DNA from: Brachypterus glaber | Lineage: Eukaryota; Arthropoda; Insecta; Coleoptera; Kateretidae | NCBI GenBank assembly: GCA_958510825.1 | Contig: OY294051.1 | Location: 3,596,001-3,660,000 of the forward strand | Direction of reading: 5' to 3' | Length of the DNA: 64,000 nt | Shown here: piece by piece, positions 55,076 to 64,000 of the stretch | Layout of the letters: each line of letters begins with the position of its first letter | How positions within the stretch are numbered: position 1 is the first letter of the stretch | Notes under the pieces: model-generated | Database searches by the model: none | What the model was told of the DNA's origin: nothing | What the model saw: the letters and a program-made list of their open reading frames with translations, nothing else | Translations under genes and position numbers: made by a program

Positions 55076-56506
55076 GTAAGTAAATTTTCCTGTATGTTAA
55101 TTCAACTTTTTAAAAGAAAACATGACATTGTACTTAAGAATTTAGGTTAAGGTTGGCTTATAGGTATTTATATTTTCAATCTTTATAATTTATACCTAGA
55201 AATTTCTAGGTTTTTAATAAAAAGTATTTTTCTTCAAACATAAAAAAATCGTTGCTAAATTTCCAGGGTAGAATACTTGGTGGGCCAAACCAAAACACCC
55301 TGTATATGTTTTATTCTATCTAGTTTTAAAATAATTTTTATGTTTGAAGAAAAAATAGCATGTTTTACCTGTAGAAAAAGTGACATTTTGTAGCTTGTCC
55401 AGAGTGTTGTGACTATGATTGTCAGTAACTCCACAGACTTGCCACAAAATGCTATTTTGTTTCCTAATATACTATTATTTTAGGTGAATATATAAATAAA
55501 GCTATATTTGAACGAAAATTGGTTTCATATCAAGTTTTCAATGAAGAGGGTGAGGTTATGTTGACATATGCATGGAAAAAAGCAGTACGATATAGTTATT
55601 TCTGGTTGCCAGCTCTTTGTGGAATGTTGACGACTTATTTTACCTGGATGATGGTATATTTGGACTCTAACGTCCCTGGAATTCAGCCACCTAGCCCACT
55701 TTCACCCCAGAAATACAAGTAAGTATACTGGATGTCTCACTCAGCAGAAAAAACTTTTACAAAAAAGCATTGTAATTTTTATTTTACCTATGGTACCCTA
55801 AAAAAATTTTGAACAATAATACTTTGCTGATGAAAACCATTTTTTAAGAATACAGTATTTTTTAAAAAGGTAATTCCTGTTGAAGTTCCATATGGACTTT
55901 CTAATCAAGTTACGTGAGATTTCATAAGATTTCATCTGGTTTTATAAAATTTCATGAGTTTTCATAAGATTTTATGGGGTTTTTTGAATTTCCATATCAA
56001 AATTTATTTTTTAATCCATATTTCAAAAAAAAAAAATAATAATAAGTAATGTTTTGTTTTGCAGAAATTTTCTATTTGAGAATTTTAAAAAACTTAGGTA
56101 AAATGCAACCAACGAACTAACAACTCTTCTCTCTAGAATACACATACCGTTAATAAAAAGTATCGCCAACATCTCGGTTTGTTTGTAAACAAATATTAGG
56201 TATATTTAGGCCTGAACAATAACAATTACCAGTAACTGTTATTGTTGTCTCTGTTAGAACAAAGCTGTGCAAGTAAGACAGAGAAATGTATATGTTGGCT
56301 ACATTTTTGTCAGTTTTTACAAATGAAATGCCTATTCTAGAGAGAAGAGTTATTAGTTAGTTGAATGCAACCGCAATTTTAAAGATTTTTTTTATTTTAG
56401 GGTTAGATCTGGACACTCATTCCATTTGAACTACATATTTGCCTTTTTACTAGGATTTCTAGTATTTTTCTACATGATCTGGAAAGGAATATCTATTGAA
56501 TATTAA
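54919..56506 (+). CDS. ARL6IP6: ARL6IP6-like three-pass membrane protein, complete
   Basis: Three coding exons (54919-55075, 55484-55718, 56401-56506) give 165 residues. Donors are GTAAGT for both introns and acceptors TTTTAG; phases join cleanly. Three hydrophobic segments are visible: residues 34-51 ([18 protein letters not shown]), 91-112 (from [10 protein letters not shown] to MMVYL) and 140-158 (to FFYMIW). Between TM2 and TM3 lies [19 protein letters not shown], which closely resembles the PLSP-GHSFH signature of vertebrate ARL6IP6. That family is named for binding the small GTPase ARL6; its function is poorly known and it is a multi-pass membrane protein. The protein is shorter than human ARL6IP6 (about 226 residues) because the N-terminal tail is short. 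Start chosen as the only upstream in-frame ATG (GCGAAAATGTTC). Confidence 0.85.
55484..55718 (+). CDS. ARL6IP6: ARL6IP6-like exon 2
   Basis: Residues 53-130 plus two bases. Holds the loop [20 protein letters not shown], the second membrane segment and the [10 protein letters not shown] motif. Ends AA before GTAAGTAT. Intron 2 (55719-56400) carries a 254-bp hAT-like MITE. Confidence 0.87.
56110..56363. mobile_element. 254-bp hAT-like MITE in ARL6IP6 intron 2
   Basis: TIR CAACGAACTAACAACTCTTC. Identical aatgcaac flanks at 56102-56109 and 56364-56371. It ends 37 bp upstream of exon 3. Confidence 0.88.
56401..56506 (+). CDS. ARL6IP6: ARL6IP6-like exon 3
   Basis: Residues 131-165 and stop TAA at 56504-56506. 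[19 protein letters not shown] is followed by the C-terminal end of the third membrane segment and a short tail, WKGISIEY. Acceptor TTTTATTTTAG ends at 56400. Confidence 0.86.
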
Positions 56507-56551
56507 ATAATATTCAACGTGCTACAAGTTTACACCCAGTGAGATATTATG

Positions 56552-56557
56552 AATAAA
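56552..56557 (+). promoter_or_regulatory. Polyadenylation signal of the ARL6IP6-like gene
   Basis: AATAAA 46 nt after the stop codon, the first match downstream. Confidence 0.55.
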
Positions 56558-57593
56558 TCTTAGACCCTAGTAGATAATTTAGGTTGAAATAACATTTTTA
56601 CAATGTTAGAAATACACTCATATTAAAGGTGTTAAAATACACTTAAAGGTGCAAGTCTTTTGTAAAACAATTTTACCCTACAATATTTCAAAAACACTTT
56701 TATATAGAGACTTGAAATTTCGACCAAAGTTTTGTTAAAATGTAGAATATCTTCCATCCAAATTTCAAGGCTCTATGTCAAAGCATTCTTGAAATATATT
56801 GTAAAGTTTATTTTCAAAGGAGTTTCATCTTTGCTACTACTTTATATGTTTTTTTGTTGAAAATTTCGTATTTTTCACGTTAGATTTGGAACGAAAATTA
56901 AACTTAATTGGGGACAATATCTTGTTTTGTACAAAATTGGATTCATGTTGAAAATGCGACTTTTTGTTAAAATGTTGGACTTTTTCGTGGTTATAATCTA
57001 ACGTTAGGTTTCTCATGTAAAGACAACATGAAGGGATGACGCTATGGGGGAGCTTTCGAGTTGGGAAAATCTACACTCCAGAAAATTCACTGATGAGTTG
57101 GTAATTTTATGGAGTTGGTGTTTTTTTTTTGTTTTGTCTTTTTGCTGACATAAATAGTTGGAAAAACCTCAATCTTGGGTAAAAAGTTGGGGAAACCACA
57201 ATCTCAAAAGTTGGGAAAATCGCTACCTTTAGGGGAAATTTTTGTTTCTGCCCACCCCCAAAAATGTTTCTAGGGACATCACTGACAGTATGTTTTTAGA
57301 ATACATACTTACAACATATTTCTAACATTGTGATTCTAACATAAAACCAACGTTATTTTAACGTTATTTTCTGCCTGGGTAGGTATTATCAATACCTAGG
57401 TACTCAAGTATTTCCGATAGAAGTACAAAAATTTTATTGTAATTATAGTATTTAAAAATTTTACAGATCTATTTATTTAAAATATTTATTAAAAAATAGA
57501 TTTTATTTACCAATTTACTAAGTAAGCTATACTTTTAGAACTGATATATTTTTAAAAACTCGCACAGTAAATTAGCAGAATTGACTATAGGGA

Positions 57594-58430
57594 ACGTTTA
57601 AGTATTACGTAACGCAAATTTTGATCATTTTGGACTTTTTCCACGGCCGTGACTAATAGGCCTATTAATCACGGGTCTGTAAAAATTAACCGTTTAAACT
57701 TCAAGACAGCCGTGCATAAAGTATAGTACTACTCGCGTATAATAGCTATTAATCATTCGGGTAATTAGGCCACTCGCCTATCGGCTCGTGTCCCAAAATT
57801 TACCCTCATTGATTAATAGCAAATATTATACACTCTTTGAATAATATACTATTTTTCACTACTAGCTTTAGAACATACCATTATTTATCGTGTTTTCAGA
57901 CTGTGAAATCAATTTTCTTCACCTATAGCAATAATAATTTTTTCTCTCCTAGTAGGAGTAAATTTTATAAACAATTGATTTCTGTCACTTTAGATGTTTC
58001 AGTTTTTGTGCAATTTTTACTAATTAAACCCAAGAAAATAGCTTTAAATAACTTTCTATTTATTAAATATAATTAATTATAATTATTACCAATTAATACA
58101 ATCAATATTATGAATAAAATTTAAAAAAAAAACTAAATTTTTAAACGTCAGTTCAAAGTATTTATTTGAGCAAATGTCATTGATCAAGTCTGCTTGATTT
58201 TTATGAAAATTTCAAGAAATATAATTTCTGTTAATAATTTATTTTATTATTTGAATAAAAATACTGCTAGTAGTGAAAAAACTAATATATAAACTAACGG
58301 TAGAGAAGACTATTTAAGCCTCGCACTCTAAAATCCCTCGTTGCTGCGCATCTCGGGATTTAATAAGCTCGGCTATAAAAAATGTCTTCTCTACCTTGGT
58401 ATATAATTACTATTATTGTGTAATAATATA
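57594..58430. repeat. Composite of MITE fragment and palindromic repeat
   Basis: 57594-57636 is the left end of the CGTTCAAGTATTACGTAACG MITE. 58303-58423 (ggtagagaagac ... gtcttctctacc) recurs at 63049-63159. Between them lies ccacggccgtg, also present near 63018. 56560-57590 and 58430-58795 show no gene. Confidence 0.55.
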
Positions 58431-58794
58431 ATTTTTTTTTAATTGTAAATTTTTCGAGCTTTCGTAAATGAATACCAAAAGTCCGGTCCGTAATAATATA
58501 AGGCCAGCTTTAATTAGTAGTTCATTTAAAACGTTATCTGCAGTGATTCTGTATTTATTTACTTTGCGGGTTTGAAATAAATGAACCTAAATAGTTACTA
58601 AACTTAGAATTAAGAAACACTGTGTGCTGTTTTTTTTTTAATTATTTTTGGATATTTTATATTGAATCTACATTTAATTCGTAATTTATTTTGTATACCA
58701 TAATATTAAGCATATTATATTTATTAACTTTTTGGGCATTTAATAAATTATATTTATTGAAGATAATGTTTTGTTTAAAATTTTTAGATAAATA

Positions 58795-59110
58795 CCTTTA
58801 TCCAATACATACAGATAATAAGACAATTACCAGCTTTATTTTAAATAGATAAACTCAATAATAACCCCCGCGTGGCTTTTACTTTATTGAGTTGATAATT
58901 ATTTATTTTACCCACTCAACTGTCATTTGTCAAATTATTTTCTTGTAAATGTCATAAAAATTTTTAATAAAAATATGAATTCCTAAGCTATTTATTGGAT
59001 AAAACCTTGTATGGCACTCATGGGTAAACCGATATTGCCCTCTCGAAAATTAACCTGCTTGGCTGACGCCTCATGGGCAATATCTTACTTTACCCACTAG
59101 TACCATAAAT
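58795..59110 (-). repeat. 350-bp repeat, copy 5
   Basis: Reverse copy with a shortened hairpin (59030-59092): one arm has lost about 15 bases. Confidence 0.72.
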
Positions 59111-59666
59111 AACTATTACCTTTCCTAGAATTTAAAAGCATTTCTTTTTAAATTTTCGCCTAAAAGCATTTTCGAATATTGTATAATTTTCATGAAAACG
59201 CAGGGTAAATTGTTTAAAATGGACGTAAAACTGTTAACAGTGAATAGTTATGTTTGGAACATTTTTAAAGTAACTTTTGAACCTAGAAAGATAGACAACT
59301 ACACAAAAATTAACTTCCATGTTCAACTTGATAATTATTTTTAAAAAATAATAAAAAACAAAGCGGTTTTACGCAAAAAAGAATCTAACTGATTTTTTTC
59401 GCTGTTTTTGCGTTTCTCAACATTTTATTTACAGAAAAACTAATTCTGCATTTTTTGATTTTTTGGCTTTTTCATGAAAATTTTTTGGTAGGTCTAACTG
59501 TTTTTTTGTTGGCAACACCACCTAATAATATTAAATATTGTGCAACACCTAAAAATCATATCTTAAAACAATAATTATTTTCAAATTTTAGTTTTGATCT
59601 ATCACTCTTATCACAAAGTACTACGAGTCTTCATTTTTTATTTTTCTCTTTTTTTCAGAATAAAAA

Positions 59667-59757
59667 ATGGAGTCAATGAAAATATTTTATGAAAAGTTTC
59701 ATAGTATTATAAACAATTCAGTTAAAAGTGTTTTACTGGAAAACAGTGAAAGTTCAG
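59667..59757 (+). CDS. ANKZF1: ANKZF1 coding exon 1
   Basis: Residues 1-30, MESMKIFYEKFHSIINNSVK and ten more, then one base. The N-terminus is poorly conserved in the family, so this exon rests on its good donor (GTATGT at 59758) and the phase match with exon 2. The 2.1-kb intron 1 (59758-61845) contains a full 660-bp repeat copy and a short mariner-like MITE. Confidence 0.7.
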
Positions 59758-62700
59758 GTATGTAGTGCCACTTTAAAATATGGTTTTATTGTTTTCTTTT
59801 ATGTCGTTTAAGTGATTATTTATGTTTTTCTATAGAAACTGTAGAATTTCCTTTTTAAATCCAAATCGAAATCAAAATTCTTTTGTCACGGAAAAAATAT
59901 ATCTACCTCTATTTTTTACGTCGGCACTGCTACTAAGAGTGCCGATGTATTGAAATCTTTGCCGAAAAGTCAAAATCTTTGACCACGTTTTTTTTCACAT
60001 TTTTCGACGTTTTATACCATTTTATACCATTTATACCAAGAGTCGAAATCAGTAAAAAAAAAATTTGCGTCCGTCCGTTTGTCTGGGTGTAAACTCTAAC
60101 TCCAATTCTACATGAGATATCGACTTGCGGTTTTTTGCATCGTATTCCGAAGAGCTGATTAGATTTTGGGGGTAAACTATTGGGGGTAAGGGGGTAAACA
60201 TAGGGTAAAACTCCTATTTTTAGCGTTTTTTTGTTTATAATTAAGGCAATTATTATTGTATTTGGTTAATTATCACTTATATAAAAGATAATTTTAAATT
60301 GGTCAAAAAACGACGTTTTCCTAAAACGCATTGTTTTCAAGATATTGGCGTTTAAAGCAGTAAAAGGTTTTTTTAGCATATCTCACATATTTATAACCCG
60401 ATTTCAAAAAATTATATTTTAAATAAAAGCTATTTTTAAGCCCTATAAAAAATGTTATATACTTTTTTTTGCTAGAATATAATGTTTTAAAGATACAGAA
60501 TTTAAAATCAAACAAAACACCTAGTTTGAAATTTGCAAACTAGATGGCTCTAGTGTACAATAGTGCCGATGTTTTGACAGGGTGCTTGCAACGTTTCATC
60601 TAGTTTTATTTATATTTTTTAACGTCAAGTATAGTTACCTGCGTTGTTAAATATAAAAATTATTATATTTATTAATTTAATTATTTTTTTCAAAAAATAA
60701 TTTTTGACTAAATTATATAATATACTACCTGTCAATATAAAAAATACTAAAAATTATAAGCAATTTAAAAGACTTGTAAAAAATGAAGTAAGGGTTAATG
60801 AAGCTAAATTTTTAAAAATCTTTTCATAACTAGTTACTTTTATTAGGTGAAAAAAAAAAATAAAAATAACCTCTAAATAATTCTGATTTGCTACACTATT
60901 TTATGTATTCTTTCTTTCGTTTGGACTTTTTCTTTCTGTTCCACAAACAAATAAACAAAACTAAAACAATAAAATTTGGTGGTTTGTTACAAATAACTGC
61001 TGTTCAACACAAGCACTTGTGCTTAGGAATATGCATGTAATAAATAAAAATTTTAAATTAATATAAATATGTTTTCCATCAAATTTATATTATATTATAC
61101 TAATCAAACACTTTGGATATTTATAAATATTGTAAACATTTACTTTATAAATAAATTGAAATTGAAATTGATTTAAGAAAAAAAAAAAAATGTTTAAATT
61201 TTGGCGAAGGCGTCATGTACAGATAAAAGTGAATACCTAACTCGGAACGTTTAAAAAAAAACATTGAACGGGTGTATTTTTATTTTATATTCTGCATTCT
61301 TTAGTAAGCTTTATACAGGGTTATACTTTTAAATGGTACACTTCCCGTAACGTTTGAACGGGATAAGAAATAAACTTTAATTTAGGAATGCGTATACAGT
61401 GCGATTATAAAGCGCCGAACAGTTTGAAAAGAAAATACTGTTCGTTTGAAGCCACGCCTCTGTTAGAGTTGTGCGCGAGAAGCCCATGTGATTGTTACGT
61501 TCAACAGCTCGGTGGCCAGTAAAACGCACAAAGATTTCTTGCATTTTACTCATCGCTAATGCCAGTTTTGCATTAAAAAGTGTTCGGCACTTTATAATCT
61601 CACGGTATACTTATAATAAATTGTCTTTAGATAGATAGATTCTACTGTCCGTCCACGTAACCTTGGCCAGTTTAACAACCAACATTCAGCTAACGTAATT
61701 CGCATCGGCGAAAGGTTGGCCATCGGGCGGCCGACGTACCAATGTGTAAGGCTGTATACCAAATAGCAGATTTTCGCGAAAAAAAAATATTTATTTTTTT
61801 TAATTTTTTGGGTTTTTTTTTTAATTCAGATTTTTTTATTTCTAGAAACTTCTAGTCCTAGAAAGGAAAACTGGTCGTCTCAGGGAGAAAATAATTTATC
61901 CTGCTCGTATTGCCAAGTCGAGTTCACCGAGGCACAGCAACATAGGGAGCACTACAAATTAGACTGGCACAGGTATAATTTGAAGCAATCCTTGCTTGCT
62001 AAGTTGCCCGTTTCTGAGGACGATTTTTACCAGAAGAACGGCAATGGTAGGTCAAAAATATAAAAATATCATTATTTTTCTCGAAAAAAAATAAATAATA
62101 ATAATAACTAGCACTACAAAATAGTGGTTCCGAGATTTTTGTATGACTTCCGAGATTTTTGAAATAAAAATCTATAATTTTTCATTTTTTTTTTGCTATT
62201 TAGCGAAAAAATCTTAAGATTTCTGAAAAATCTTCGCTAGATTTTCGAGGTTTTTGAAAAAGTTTTGAGACGAAAATTTATACATGCCAAGGGAACGTTC
62301 AAGTATTACGTAACGCTTCTAGGGGGGGTGGGGGTCATTTTGGAGTGTTACGCCCATGTTAACGGTATAGCAAAATAGCGTTACAGAGGGGGAGGGGGTG
62401 GGGGTCCGAAATGATTCAAATTTGCGTTACGTTCCCCAACAAAAAAAATATTTTCACCTTTAGGTCTAGGAATGGAAAAATAAAAAAACAAAGATAAAAA
62501 AGGTTTATTTTTTCGAACTAACCAAAAATTTTGTTTTGTTTTTGAGAAAATACTTTTTATTCAATTTTACCCTATTTTGTCCCCACCCTAGCCCAAATTT
62601 TGGATAAGAAATCTATGGTCCAAATTTTAAGTCTTTAGCTAAGCGTTCTCGAATTATCGTGGTCACAGATTTCCGGACAGACAGACCAACAGACATATTT

Positions 62701-64000
62701 TTCTGCAATCATGTTTTTTGGATATAAACGTAAAAAAAAATCCATAAAAATTTTTCAAAATTTTTAGATGATTTGTCGAGCATTTCTGGCTCATCCGATT
62801 CAGAAAAAGAAGATACTTTAGACACATTTGCAACTGCTCAAGGAAAGATATTTTTACAAAACGCAAATGGTCAAGTTTTTTCCATTTATAGATGTCTTGT
62901 TCTGGACAGAAAAGTAAGTCAATTTTAAGAAAAAAGAGCCTTAAAATAAACTTTTAAGCCATTCTTTTTAAGGCTATTCAAATCTGTGTGATTTGGTAGA
63001 TGATTTACCCATTTACCACGGCCGTGGTTTATAATCTTTTTTACAACCGGTAGAGAAGACTATTATAGCCTCGCGTTCTTATATCCCTCGATGCTACGCA
63101 GCTTAGGATTTAATACGCTCGGCTATAAAAAATGTCTTCTCGACCTTGGTATATAATTACTATTATTCAAAGAACTGTTACCTCAAGAAGGAGCATGATG
63201 AAATCTACCGTATGCTTTGTTTGAAGCGTGAACCAACTACGGTGAGGGGCTGGTGGGGAGTGACTATTGTTTACACTTAGTACGCGTAAAGAGAGAGAAA
63301 GAATGTGGAAACTCACAGTCTAATGTCGTAAAATGACTGACAGGGGTACAGTGATGCCGATTGAAAACATATACTTTGGTTATTTTATTGTAAATTTTAA
63401 GAAACATTAGTTCTGTATGAGTTTTATATGAACTAGTAGTTTAATTTTAATAGATTTAAATATACTATATTATTAAACATAATTATAGTATACACAATAA
63501 AGTTTTTTACATTTTTAATTTAAGTATAATGATTTGAATTCATGATAAGGTGGAAACTACGCAACATCGCTACTAGGTAGCCTGAAAGTCGACTAGCGAC
63601 ATCTACATTTTACACCACAAAGCTGATCGCGTTTCTGTTAGTAAATAAACAAACAAAAAGATGACACATTCATAAACATTGGTCTGAAATTACTTCTTTA
63701 GGTAAAAGTTCTTTGCTATTATTATACAGGAAGAAACTTCTGATACAATCCTTTCCCAAAGACTGCAAGATTGTTCCATCTCCAACCAACAATGGGCAAT
63801 TTTCATGTTGGGCGGTGGCCATTTTGCAGGGTGTATATTTAAAGGCGATGAAATAATATTACATAAAACGTTCCACTGTTACACCGTGAGAGCCGGCCAG
63901 GGGGGTTCGCAATCCTCTAGGGACAATAAGGGAGGAGGGTCACAGCCGAAAAGTGCTGGGGCTAGCCTCAGGAGATATAATGAGCAGGCTTTATCACAGG
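59667..64000 (+). CDS. ANKZF1: ANKZF1/Vms1-type peptidyl-tRNA hydrolase, 5' part (runs off the window)
   Basis: Ribosome-quality-control release factor that frees stalled nascent chains from tRNA on 60S subunits and acts on mitochondria (family knowledge). Coding exons: 59667-59757, 61846-62046, 62768-62913, 63730 to the edge; phases join, giving 236 codons so far. A zinc finger has Cys50, Cys53, His66 and His72 in CSYCQVEF and HREHYKLDWHRYN. Next comes the acidic DDLSSISGSSDSE, nearly as in human ANKZF1. The VLRF1 release domain begins with ILFQ-like KIFLQNANGQVF, then GGGHFAGCIF, HKTFHCYTVRAG and GGSQSS. Gln207 in GGSQ aligns with the catalytic Gln of Vms1/ANKZF1, and LRRYNEQ follows. The ankyrin repeats and C-terminus lie outside. 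An upstream TTTCAG at 59653-59658 suggests a 5' noncoding exon could splice in just before the ATG. Confidence 0.93.
59925..60605 (-). repeat. 660-bp repeat with terminal hairpin, copy 4
   Basis: Reverse full copy in ANKZF1 intron 1. Confidence 0.7.
61395..61607. mobile_element. 213-bp mariner-like MITE
   Basis: Ends TACAGTGCGATTATAAAG and, inverted, TACCGTGAGATTATAAAG, with CGCCGAAC / GTTCGGCAC inside; TA flanks. Confidence 0.75.
61846..62046 (+). CDS. ANKZF1: ANKZF1 coding exon 2 (zinc finger)
   Basis: Encodes the C2H2-like finger with the diagnostic HREHYKLDWHRYNLKQ segment. Acceptor ATTTCTAG ends at 61845, donor GTAGGT begins at 62047. Intron 2 (62047-62767) contains a truncated G-rich MITE (62285-62440) and a copy of the ACTCAAGAACG repeat (62570-62710, reverse). 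Confidence 0.93.
62285..62440. mobile_element. G-rich MITE, right end truncated, in ANKZF1 intron 2
   Basis: Starts GGGAACGTTCAAGTATTACG and ends GCGTTACGTTCCCC, where the full right end of the 13451 family is shortened. Runs of G7 and more. Confidence 0.65.
62768..62913 (+). CDS. ANKZF1: ANKZF1 coding exon 3
   Basis: Encodes DDLSSISGSSDSEKEDTLDT and the start of the VLRF1 domain, QNANGQVFSIYRCLVLDRK. Acceptor TTTTTAG ends at 62767, donor GTAAGTC begins at 62914. Intron 3 (62914-63729) is built mainly of two repeats, the second ending close to exon 4. Confidence 0.93.
63049..63159. repeat. Palindromic repeat in ANKZF1 intron 3
   Basis: ggtagagaagac ... gtcttctcgacc, 110 bp, closely matching 58303-58423. 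The hAT-like MITE below inserted at its right edge. Confidence 0.65.
63168..63715 (+). mobile_element. hAT-like MITE with perfect 8-bp duplication beside ANKZF1 exon 4
   Basis: 548 bp, TIR CAAAGAACTGTTACCT and, inverted, CAAAGAACTTTTACCT. Identical ctattatt flanks at 63160-63167 and 63716-63723. The element ends 14 bp before exon 4. Confidence 0.9.
63730..64000 (+). CDS. ANKZF1: ANKZF1 coding exon 4 (catalytic region), truncated by the window edge
   Basis: Phase 0 after acceptor TTATACAG ending at 63729. It encodes the core GGGHFAGCIF, KTFHCYTVRAG and GGSQSSRDN with the presumed catalytic Gln, then SAGASLRRYNEQALSQ. The last bases are CAGG at 64000, so the exon may end at or just beyond the edge. 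Confidence 0.94.

Overview
The window is nuclear DNA from an animal, almost certainly an insect. The coding exons are short, separated by large AT-rich introns with GT/AG borders, and the closest proteins I recognise are the insect and vertebrate forms of an unconventional class I myosin. The order cannot be fixed from the sequence. Everything outside the exons is dominated by short non-autonomous DNA transposons (MITEs), fold-back elements and tandem repeats. I found no intact transposase and only one clear retrotransposon coding fragment. A 200-base run of N (49636-49835) is an assembly gap.

Three protein-coding genes are supported. (1) On the minus strand, a complete 13-exon gene from the ATG at 53967 to the stop at 4474 encodes a 1021-residue myosin ID, the orthologue of Drosophila Myo31DF. 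All exon phases join without a frameshift, and the motor, IQ and TH1 tail regions are all present. Its first intron is about 23 kb. (2) On the plus strand, starting 951 bp away head-to-head, a three-exon gene (54919-56506) encodes a 165-residue membrane protein like ARL6IP6. (3) On the plus strand from 59667 to the right edge, the first four coding exons encode an ANKZF1/Vms1-type peptidyl-tRNA hydrolase of ribosome quality control; the gene continues beyond the window. The three genes have unrelated jobs. Only genes 1 and 2 share a feature, a probable bidirectional promoter.

Layout. 1-4473: intergenic DNA downstream of the myosin gene, with a TIR MITE, a 21-bp minisatellite, a 715-bp TTAA fold-back element and a 590-bp MITE. 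4474-30920: myosin exons 13 to 2 with introns full of elements. 30921-53878: intron 1, holding a non-LTR retrotransposon fragment, many MITE copies, a 59-codon orphan ORF and a coding-like gene fragment. 53968-54918: shared promoter region, about half of it a TIR element. 54919-59666: ARL6IP6-like gene and intergenic repeats. 59667-64000: ANKZF1 5' half.

The most interesting non-genic signals are: hAT-like MITEs with target-site duplications readable in the sequence, one ending 14 bp before an ANKZF1 exon; three elements with similar CCCAGnC termini whose interiors are each built from a different short motif; a 0.8-kb element packed with copies of GGTTAACTGG; and two long fold-back palindromes with TTAA target duplications.
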